A model generated the notes under the pieces. The model saw nothing but the letters and a program-made list of their open reading frames with translations. It was not told the DNA's origin and did no database searches. A program made the position numbers and the translations under genes. Below are positions 1-6,246 of a stretch of 6,246 nucleotides of DNA, piece after piece (position 1 is the first letter of the stretch; each line of letters begins with the position of its first letter). The stretch comes from an uncultured Clostridia bacterium (GTDB taxonomy: Bacteria; Bacillota_A; Clostridia; Oscillospirales; Oscillospiraceae), in the NCBI GenBank assembly GCA_946408145.1, contig CAMJQX010000101.1:1-6246 (forward strand). Direction: 5' to 3'.

Positions 1-863
1 CGGTGCTGGTCTCCGGCACCGACGGCGTCGGCACCAAGCAGCGCATCGCGCAGCTTATGGACAGGCACGACACCGTGGGCATCGACTGCGTGGCCATGTG
101 CGTCAACGACATCATCTGCTGCGGCGCAAAGCCCCTGTTTTTCCTCGACTACATCGCCATCGGCAGAAACGAGCCCGAAAAGGTCGCCGCGCTTGTCGCA
201 GGCGTGGCCGAGGGCTGCGTGCAGGCAGGCTGCGCGCTGATCGGCGGCGAGACGGCCGAGCACCCCGGCACGATGCAGCCGGATGATTACGATCTGGCCG
301 GCTTCTCCGTCGGCATCGTCGACAAGGCGAAGATCATCGACCCGAGCAGCATGCGTCCGGGCGACGTCGTCATCGCGCTGCCTTCCAGCGGCATCCACTC
401 GAACGGCTACTCCCTCGTGCGCAAGGTCTTCGACGTCGAGCACGCCGATCTCGGGCAGACGATCCCGGAGCTCGGGCGTCCGCTGGGCGAGGCGCTGCTG
501 ACGCCGACGCGCATCTATGTAAAACCCGTGATCGCGGCCCTGGAGCTCGCAAAGATCCACGGCATCAGCCATATCACCGGCGGCGGCTTCTACGAAAACA
601 TTCCCCGCTCCGTTCCGCACGGGCTCTGCGCAAAAATCGAAAAGGCCGCCATCCGCACGCCCGCGATCTTTGATCTGATCCGGGAGCGCGGCCGCATCCC
701 CGAAAGGGACATGTTCAACACCTTCAATATGGGCGTCGGCATGAGTCTGATCGTCGCTCGTGATTCCGTGGATCAGGCGATAGACGCACTGTGCGGCCGC
801 GGTGTGGAGGCCTATCTGATCGGCGAGATCGTCGAAGGGGAAGAGAGGATCGTCCTATGCTGA
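1..863 (+). CDS. purM: Phosphoribosylformylglycinamidine cyclo-ligase (AIR synthetase), 5'-truncated by the window edge
   Basis: PurM closes the imidazole ring: it converts FGAM plus ATP to aminoimidazole ribonucleotide (AIR) in the cytoplasm, step 5 of purine synthesis. The reading frame begins at base 3 and enters from outside, so the GTG there is an internal Val codon. About 55-60 N-terminal residues are missing compared with the roughly 345-residue family. Counting that Val as residue 1, the visible family motifs in order are SGTDGVGTK (4-12), [53 protein letters not shown] and TFNMGVGM near the C-terminus. These cover the ATP-binding glycine-rich segment and the PurM C-terminal domain. 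The stop at 861-863 overlaps the next start. No frameshift is seen. The identification is secure; only the start and promoter lie out of view. Confidence 0.97.
   Translation, partial: VLVSGTDGVGTKQRIAQLMDRHDTVGIDCVAMCVNDIICCGAKPLFFLDYIAIGRNEPEKVAALVAGVAEGCVQAGCALIGGETAEHPGTMQPDDYDLAGFSVGIVDKAKIIDPSSMRPGDVVIALPSSGIHSNGYSLVRKVFDVEHADLGQTIPELGRPLGEALLTPTRIYVKPVIAALELAKIHGISHITGGGFYENIPRSVPHGLCAKIEKAAIRTPAIFDLIRERGRIPERDMFNTFNMGVGMSLIVARDSVDQAIDALCGRGVEAYLIGEIVEGEERIVLC
844..848 (+). promoter_or_regulatory. Ribosome binding site for the FNT-family gene
   Basis: AGAGG lies 8 bases before the ATG at 857, inside the last codons of purM. It supports the start at 857 over an in-frame GTG at 791, which would place a highly basic 22-residue stretch before the first membrane segment and has no comparable site. 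Confidence 0.6.
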
Positions 864-1471
864 AAAGCTGGCTGATCGACGGTATCCTCGCCGGCTGCAT
901 GGTCTCCATCGGCGGCACGGTGCTGCTCTCCTGCGACAACCGCTACCTCGGCGCGCTGCTGTTCTGCATCGCGCTGCTCGCTATCTGCTACTTCGGCTTC
1001 AATCTCTACACCGGCAAGGTCGGCTTTCTCCTCGGCGACCACAGCGCGGAGGCGCTGAAGCTGACCTTCACGGGGCTGCTCGGCAATTTCCTCGGCACGC
1101 TGCTCTTCGGCCTGCTGATCGCCGCCGCCCTGCCGCAGCTGAGAGAGGCCGCGCTCGCCGCCTGCGAAAAACGCCTGACGCAGCTGCCGATGCAGACGCT
1201 GCTGCGCGGCTGCTTCTGCGGTCTGCTCATGTATGTGGCCGTCTGGACCTTCCGGGAAAAAAAGACGGTTTTGGGCATCCTGTTCTGCATCCCGGTCTTC
1301 GTCCTCTCCGGCTTTGAACACTCGATCGCCGACATGTTCTACTTCTCCCTTGCCGGGACCGTTTTCCGGGCGCAGTCGCTGCTGTTCCTGCTGCTGGTCG
1401 TGCTCGGCAACAGCATCGGCGGCCTGTTCATCCCCTTTCTTCAGCTTTTGAAAGGAGGCCGCCATGGATAA
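857..1471 (+). CDS. Short formate/nitrite transporter (FNT) family membrane channel
   Basis: This 204-residue, very hydrophobic protein resembles FocA/NirC-family pentameric channels of the inner membrane, which pass formate, nitrite or related small anions. About six membrane segments can be read, near residues 5-25, 30-50, 70-93, 113-131, 137-153 and 174-197. Family landmarks are LYTGKVG at 50-56, with Thr52 matching the omega-loop Thr91 of E. coli Foc[11 protein letters not shown] at 76-85; [11 protein letters not shown] at 152-162, with His155 matching FocA His209; and LGNSIGG at 183-189. It is shorter than FocA (about 285) because the termini and loops are trimmed, but the core looks whole. 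The motif usually holding Asn172 reads [10 protein letters not shown], with Gly122 at that place. The gene overlaps purM by 7 bases and purN by 8, so it is translated as part of the purine operon. The substrate is not proven; formate fits the context, since both folate-dependent formyl transfers are encoded next door. Confidence 0.85.
   Translation: MLKSWLIDGILAGCMVSIGGTVLLSCDNRYLGALLFCIALLAICYFGFNLYTGKVGFLLGDHSAEALKLTFTGLLGNFLGTLLFGLLIAAALPQLREAALAACEKRLTQLPMQTLLRGCFCGLLMYVAVWTFREKKTVLGILFCIPVFVLSGFEHSIADMFYFSLAGTVFRAQSLLFLLLVVLGNSIGGLFIPFLQLLKGGRHG
1451..1458 (+). promoter_or_regulatory. Strong ribosome binding site for purN
   Basis: AAAGGAGG is a near-perfect anti-16S match 5 bases before the purN ATG at 1464. 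It lies inside the final codons of the FNT gene and encodes part of its Lys-Gly-Gly tail. It fixes the purN start and suggests that purN is translated strongly in its own right as well as by coupling. Confidence 0.75.
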
Positions 1472-2084
1472 GACCAGGATCGCGGTGCTTGTCTCCGGCG
1501 GCGGAACCAACCTGCAGGCGCTGATCGACGCGCAGAAGAGCGGGGTTCTCAAAAGCGGCGAGATCGTGCTTGTGATCTCGAACAACGCCATTGCCTATGC
1601 GCTGACCCGCGCGGCCGAGGCGGGCATCCCCGCTCTGACCATCACGAAGAAGGACTGCGGCGGACAGGAGCCCTTCGAGGATGCGCTGATCGCGGCGCTG
1701 GAGGAAAACAGGATTGATCTGATCGTGCTCGCGGGCTTCATGAGCATCCTCAGCGAGCGCTTCACCAAGCGCTTTGAGCGCCGCATCATCAACGTGCACC
1801 CCTCGCTGATCCCCTCCTTCTGCGGCAAGGGCTTCTACGGGCTCAAGGTCCACGAGGCCGCGCTTGCCTACGGCGTCAAGGTCACCGGCGCCACCGTGCA
1901 TTTTGTCAACGAGATCCCCGACGGCGGCCGCATCATCCTGCAGAAGGCCGTCAGTATCCTGCCCGACGATACCCCGCAAAGCCTGCAGAAGCGCGTCATG
2001 GAGCGCGCCGAGTGGGTCATTCTTCCCGAGGCGGCCGAGCTGGTCTCCTCCCAGATCCAAAAAGAAAAGGAGTACAGACAATGA
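1464..2084 (+). CDS. purN: Phosphoribosylglycinamide formyltransferase, folate-dependent (GAR transformylase)
   Basis: PurN moves the formyl group of 10-formyl-tetrahydrofolate onto GAR to give FGAR, step 3 of the pathway, in the cytoplasm. The 206-residue length fits the family (about 190-215). The N-terminal phosphate-binding turn is SGGGTNLQAL (11-20). VLAGFMSILS (88-97) follows, and the catalytic triad of E. coli PurN (Asn106, His108, Asp144) is matched by Asn110 and His112 in NVHPSLIPSF and by Asp153 in IPDGG. The segment after the His, CGKGFYGLKVHEAAL, is the form I associate with Clostridia rather than the PGLHTHRQAL form of E. coli. The gene starts inside the FNT gene (8-base overlap) and ends with an ATGA overlap with the next gene, so translation is coupled on both sides. 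Because it needs formyl-folate, it differs from the formate-using PurT, which is not seen here. Confidence 0.97.
   Translation: MDKTRIAVLVSGGGTNLQALIDAQKSGVLKSGEIVLVISNNAIAYALTRAAEAGIPALTITKKDCGGQEPFEDALIAALEENRIDLIVLAGFMSILSERFTKRFERRIINVHPSLIPSFCGKGFYGLKVHEAALAYGVKVTGATVHFVNEIPDGGRIILQKAVSILPDDTPQSLQKRVMERAEWVILPEAAELVSSQIQKEKEYRQ
2065..2072 (+). promoter_or_regulatory. Ribosome binding site for the IMP cyclohydrolase gene
   Basis: AAAAGGAG lies 8 bases before the ATG at 2081, within the Lys/Glu-rich C-terminal codons of purN. It selects this ATG over an in-frame ATG at 2012, which would add 23 residues that do not resemble the family. The start forms an ATGA overlap with the purN stop. 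Confidence 0.7.
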
Positions 2085-2713
2085 CGGATTTCCTCGCATT
2101 CCTGAGAAACAATCCCTATCCCGGCAGAGGCATCGCCGTGGGAAAGGACCGCGTCTATTACTTCATCATGGGCCGCAGCGCCAACAGCCGCAACCGCATC
2201 TTCTCACTGACCGAGGACGGCATCCGCACCGAGGCCTTCGAACCCTCGAAGCTCATCGATCCCAGCCTCATCATCTACCACCCCGTGCGCAGCATGGGGG
2301 ATGATCTGATCGTCACCAACGGCAACCAGACCGATACCATCCGCGATATGGGCGACTTCCGCGCGGCACTGGCCACGCGCGAGTACGAACCCGACGAACC
2401 GAACTGGACCCCGCGCATCTCCGCCATCTGCCATGCCGACGGGAGCTTTGAGCTGTCGATCCTCAAGCACGTGGACGGCCGCTGCCTCCGCTGCTTCTAC
2501 AGCTACGAGGGCTGCGACGAGGGCAGAGGCTACTTCATCAGCACCTATCAGGGGGACGGCTCCCCCCTGCCCAGCTTCTCCGGCGAGCCTCTCCAGATCG
2601 ACATGCCCGAGCCCGAGGAGGTCTGGGCCGCGCTCAACAACGACAACAAGGTCTCGCTCTACACGAACGTCAAGGGCGAGGTAAAGCTTTTCAATAAGAA
2701 TCTCGGCGATTGA
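2081..2713 (+). CDS. purO: IMP cyclohydrolase, PurO type (archaeal-like)
   Basis: This 210-residue protein is predicted to close the ring of FAICAR to form IMP, the last step of the pathway. It belongs by recognisable motifs to the PurO family (IMP_cyclohyd) first known from archaea, which is unrelated in sequence to the N-terminal domain of PurH. The matches to methanogen PurO that I recall are YPGRGIAVG (13-21), TNGNQTDTI (79-87; SNGSHTDTI in the archaeal protein), WTPRISAI (109-116; NTPRIAA) and YFISTYQGDG (151-160; YISTYE). The length is close to the archaeal enzyme at about 200. It overlaps purN by 4 bases and lies 10 bases before the AICAR transformylase gene, whose product makes its substrate. 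That neighbour lacks the classical cyclohydrolase domain, so this gene is needed to complete the route. Family membership is quite sure; activity is inferred. Some databases call it simply IMP cyclohydrolase. Confidence 0.88.
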   Translation: MTDFLAFLRNNPYPGRGIAVGKDRVYYFIMGRSANSRNRIFSLTEDGIRTEAFEPSKLIDPSLIIYHPVRSMGDDLIVTNGNQTDTIRDMGDFRAALATREYEPDEPNWTPRISAICHADGSFELSILKHVDGRCLRCFYSYEGCDEGRGYFISTYQGDGSPLPSFSGEPLQIDMPEPEEVWAALNNDNKVSLYTNVKGEVKLFNKNLGD

Positions 2714-2717
2714 GGAG
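2712..2717 (+). promoter_or_regulatory. Stop-overlapping ribosome binding site for the AICAR transformylase gene
   Basis: GAGGAG shares its first two bases with the TGA stop of the preceding gene and stands 6 bases before the ATG at 2724. A ribosome ending at 2713 sits on this site, which favours reinitiation. The same arrangement recurs at 3901-3906. Confidence 0.75.
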
Positions 2718-2723
2718 AGAGAT

Positions 2724-3902
2724 ATGAAAGAATTTGAACTCAAATACGGCTGCAACCCCAATCAGAAGCCCGCGAAGATCTTTATGAAGGACGGAAGCGA
2801 GCTGCCCGTCACCGTGCTCAACGGCCGCCCGGGCTTCATCAATTTCCTCGACGCGCTCAACTCCTGGCAGCTTGTCAAGGAGCTGAAGGAGGCCACGGGT
2901 CTTCCCTCCGCCGCCTCCTTCAAGCATGTCTCCCCGGCCGGCGCCGCCGTCGGCCTCCCGCTGAGCGAGGTGGACCGGCACATCTATTTCGTCGCAGAGG
3001 ACGCCGAGCTCTCCCCCATTGCCTGCGCCTACATCCGCGCCCGCGGCGCCGACCGCCTTTGCTCCTACGGCGACTGGGCCGCGCTCAGCGACGTCTGTGA
3101 CGCCGCCACAGCCGCCTACCTCAAGGACGAGGTCTCGGACGGCGTGATCGCTCCGGGCTACACCGAGGAGGCGCTTGCCATCCTCAAAACGAAGAAAAAG
3201 GGCAACTACAACGTCGTGCAGATCGATCCCGACTACGTCCCCGCCGCGCAGGAGCAGAAGGACGTCTTCGGCGTCACCTTCGAGCAGGGCCACAACAACT
3301 TCAGGATCGACGAGGCGCTGCTGCAGAACATTGTGACGGAGAACAAAGAGCTGCCCGCGCAGGCGAAGATCGACATGATCGTCGCCCTCATCACGCTCAA
3401 GTACACGCAGTCCAACTCCGTCTGCTACGTCAAGGACGGACAGGCCATCGGAGTCGGCGCCGGCCAGCAGAGCCGCATCCACTGCACCCGCCTCGCCGGC
3501 TCCAAGGCGGACAACTGGTATCTGCGTCAGCACCCCAAGGTGCTTGGCCTGCAGTTTGTCGACGGGATCCGCCGCCCCGACCGTGACAACGCCATCGACA
3601 TCTACACTTCCGACGAGTATGACGACGTGCTGCGCGACGGCGAGTGGCAGCGCGTGTTCAAGGTCCGCCCCGAGGTGCTGACCGCGGAAGAGAAAAAGGC
3701 CTGGATCGCCACCCAGAGCGGCGTCACCTGCGGCTCCGACGCCTTCTTCCCCTTCGGCGACAACGTCGAGCGCGCCCGCAAGTCCGGCGTGCAGTATATC
3801 GCCGAGCCGGGCGGCTCCATCCGCGACGACCACGTGATCGACACCGCGAACAAATACGGAATGGTCATGGCCTTCACCGGCATGCGCCTGTTCCACCATT
3901 GA
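2724..3902 (+). CDS. Stand-alone AICAR transformylase (PurH C-terminal domain only)
   Basis: The 392-residue enzyme is predicted to formylate AICAR with 10-formyl-tetrahydrofolate to give FAICAR, step 9. It matches only the AICAR transformylase part of bifunctional PurH/ATIC. It begins at KYGCNPNQ (7-14) and has no N-terminal MGS-like IMP cyclohydrolase domain of about 200 residues. The catalytic Lys-His pair is Lys67-His68 in SFKHVSPAG (human ATIC Lys266-His267), and Asn231 in LKYTQSNSVCY corresponds to human Asn431. Further family blocks are GVGAGQQSRIHCTRLAG (243-259), SDAFFPFGDN (338-347) and AEPGGSIRDDHVID (360-373), with the usual ending in TGMRLFHH. It is therefore a complete single-function form, not a truncated PurH, and the missing activity is supplied by the gene just upstream. 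It lies 10 bases from each neighbour. It is often annotated as PurH-like, but that symbol would wrongly imply both activities. Confidence 0.95.
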   Translation: MKEFELKYGCNPNQKPAKIFMKDGSELPVTVLNGRPGFINFLDALNSWQLVKELKEATGLPSAASFKHVSPAGAAVGLPLSEVDRHIYFVAEDAELSPIACAYIRARGADRLCSYGDWAALSDVCDAATAAYLKDEVSDGVIAPGYTEEALAILKTKKKGNYNVVQIDPDYVPAAQEQKDVFGVTFEQGHNNFRIDEALLQNIVTENKELPAQAKIDMIVALITLKYTQSNSVCYVKDGQAIGVGAGQQSRIHCTRLAGSKADNWYLRQHPKVLGLQFVDGIRRPDRDNAIDIYTSDEYDDVLRDGEWQRVFKVRPEVLTAEEKKAWIATQSGVTCGSDAFFPFGDNVERARKSGVQYIAEPGGSIRDDHVIDTANKYGMVMAFTGMRLFHH

Positions 3903-3906
3903 GGAG
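3901..3906 (+). promoter_or_regulatory. Stop-overlapping ribosome binding site for purD
   Basis: GAGGAG overlaps the TGA stop at 3900-3902 and lies 6 bases before the purD ATG at 3913. Position and spacing are identical to the site at 2712-2717, and 17 of 19 bases from 3899 to 3917 match 2710 to 2728. Confidence 0.75.
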
Positions 3907-3912
3907 AAAGAC

Positions 3913-5184
<1,272 letters not shown>

Positions 5185-5185
5185 G

Positions 5186-6246
5186 ATGGTATACAGAGTA
5201 TTTGTGGAGAAAAAGCCCGGGCTCGACAACGAGGCCCGCGCGCTTTTGAATGACGCCCGCTCCCTGCTCGGCATCGCTTCTCTCGAAAGAGTGCGGCTCT
5301 TCAACCGCTATGACGCGGAAAACATCGGCGAGGAGCTGTTTCGCTACGCGATCCGCACCGTCTTTTCCGAGCCGCAGCTGGATATCGCATCCGATACGAT
5401 CGACGTCGGAGACGCGGCGGTTTTCGCCGTGGAGTACCTCCCCGGCCAGTTCGATCAGCGCGCCGACTCCGCCGCCCAGTGCATCCAGATCATTTCGCAG
5501 GGCGAGCGCCCGCTGATCCGTTCGGCCAGGGTCTATGCCCTGTACGGCGCGCTCAGCGAGAGTGAGATCGACGAGATCAAGAAATACGTCATCAACCCCG
5601 TCGAGGCGCGCGAAGCGTCTCTGGCAAAGCCGGAGACGCTGGCGGCAGACTACGCCATCCCCACGGGCGTAGAGACGCTTACGGGCTTCAACAGCCTCGA
5701 CCGCGCGGGGCTGGAGGCTTTCGTACACGATTACGGCCTCGCCATGGACGCGGACGACATCGCCTTCTGTCAGGACTATTTCAAGGGCGAGGGCCGCGAG
5801 CCGACCATCACCGAGATCCGCGTGCTGGACACCTACTGGTCCGATCACTGCCGGCACACGACCTTCAACACCGTCATCGATGAAGTGCGCTTTGAGGACC
5901 CGCTGCTGCAGAGCGCCTACGACGATTACCTCGCCGCGCGCAGGGCCCTCGGCCGCACAAAGCCGATCTGCCTCATGGATATCGGCACGCTCGCCGCCAG
6001 GGCGCTGAAAAATGCGGGCAAGCTCGACAAGCTCGACGAGAGCGAGGAGATCAACGCCTGCACCGTCAAGATCGACGTGACTGTGGACGGCGTGACCGAG
6101 CCCTGGCTGCTGCTGTTCAAGAACGAGACCCACAACCACCCGACCGAGATCGAGCCCTTCGGCGGCGCGGCCACCTGCATCGGCGGCGCGATCCGCGATC
6201 CGCTCTCCGGCCGCTCCTATGTCTACGGCGCGATGCGCGTCACCGG
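5186..6246 (+). CDS. purL: Phosphoribosylformylglycinamidine synthase (FGAM synthase), long single-chain type, 3'-truncated
   Basis: PurL converts FGAR, glutamine and ATP to FGAM, step 4, linking PurN to PurM. I translated this frame by hand: it is open from the ATG to the window end, giving 353 complete codons, with no stop. The N-terminus, MVYRVFVEKKPG with ARALLNDARSLLGI, looks like the PurS-like first domain fused in the large PurL form. A linker region follows with TYWSDHCRHTTF at 216-227. Next comes the start of the ATP-binding synthetase domain, with FKNETHNHPTEIEPFGGAAT at 311-330 and CIGGAIRDPLSGRSYVYGAMR behind it. Members with this architecture usually run to about 1,200-1,300 residues and end in a glutamine amidotransferase domain, so roughly 900 residues probably lie beyond the edge. 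A separate PurS/PurQ set is therefore not expected, though the C-terminal domain itself cannot be seen. Confidence 0.95.
   Translation, partial: MVYRVFVEKKPGLDNEARALLNDARSLLGIASLERVRLFNRYDAENIGEELFRYAIRTVFSEPQLDIASDTIDVGDAAVFAVEYLPGQFDQRADSAAQCIQIISQGERPLIRSARVYALYGALSESEIDEIKKYVINPVEAREASLAKPETLAADYAIPTGVETLTGFNSLDRAGLEAFVHDYGLAMDADDIAFCQDYFKGEGREPTITEIRVLDTYWSDHCRHTTFNTVIDEVRFEDPLLQSAYDDYLAARRALGRTKPICLMDIGTLAARALKNAGKLDKLDESEEINACTVKIDVTVDGVTEPWLLLFKNETHNHPTEIEPFGGAATCIGGAIRDPLSGRSYVYGAMRVT

Noticed and set aside
791..856. Upstream GTG start at 791 for the FNT gene, adding 22 residues
   Set aside because: The added residues are highly basic, read from the purM coding sequence in another frame, and lack a suitable ribosome binding site; the ATG at 857 has AGAGG at the right distance.
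812..2099. Minus-strand open frames of 259 and 223 codons opposite the FNT and purN genes
   Set aside because: The translations are Gln/Glu/Ala-rich or Leu/Gly/Asp-rich antisense shadows with no family motif, opposite genes with clear identity and good ribosome binding sites.
2549..2569. Perfect 7-bp inverted repeat CAGGGGG / CCCCCTG with a 7-base loop, inside the PurO-type gene
   Set aside because: It is a strong hairpin but has no following T-run, so it is not an intrinsic terminator. It encodes the conserved YQGDGSPLP segment and is probably a by-product of GC-rich codons; a role in RNA stability cannot be shown.
2724..3902. Possibility that the transformylase is a purH gene broken by deletion of its 5' half
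   Set aside because: The gene has its own strong ribosome binding site and a start directly before the family's first conserved block, and all catalytic residues are present. A PurO-type gene supplies the other activity, so it is a genuine single-domain form.

Overview
The window is one uninterrupted stretch of a plus-strand de novo purine biosynthesis operon. It is GC-rich, codons mostly end in G or C, and non-coding DNA is almost absent: the largest gap between genes is 10 bases. The best guess for the source is a GC-rich Clostridia member of the Oscillospiraceae/Ruminococcaceae kind. The reasons are the separate archaeal-type IMP cyclohydrolase and stand-alone AICAR transformylase replacing a bifunctional PurH, the long single-chain PurL, and the strong AGGAGG-type ribosome binding sites. 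The taxon is an inference and no species can be named.

Layout: purM (AIR synthetase, 5' end outside the window) 1-863; a short formate/nitrite transporter (FNT) family membrane protein 857-1471; purN (GAR transformylase) 1464-2084; a PurO-type IMP cyclohydrolase 2081-2713; a stand-alone AICAR transformylase (the C-terminal half of a classical PurH) 2724-3902; purD (GAR synthetase) 3913-5184; and purL (FGAM synthase, 3' end outside the window) from 5186 to the end. The first three junctions overlap (7, 8 and 4 bases), the next two are near-identical 10-base spacers, and the last is a single base. I see no terminator, internal promoter, riboswitch, RNA gene, mobile element or CRISPR array.

The genes cover pathway steps 2 (PurD), 3 (PurN), 4 (PurL), 5 (PurM), 9 (AICAR transformylase) and 10 (IMP cyclohydrolase). 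PurF, PurE, PurC and PurB are not visible and may lie upstream or elsewhere. Both enzymes that consume 10-formyl-tetrahydrofolate are present, and a probable formate channel gene sits between purM and purN. A reasonable hypothesis is that the channel supplies, or vents, formate in step with the one-carbon demand of purine synthesis. This link and the split, archaeal-type ending of the pathway are the two points most worth a second look. The remainder is a normal metabolic operon, and I found no sign of a wholly new system.
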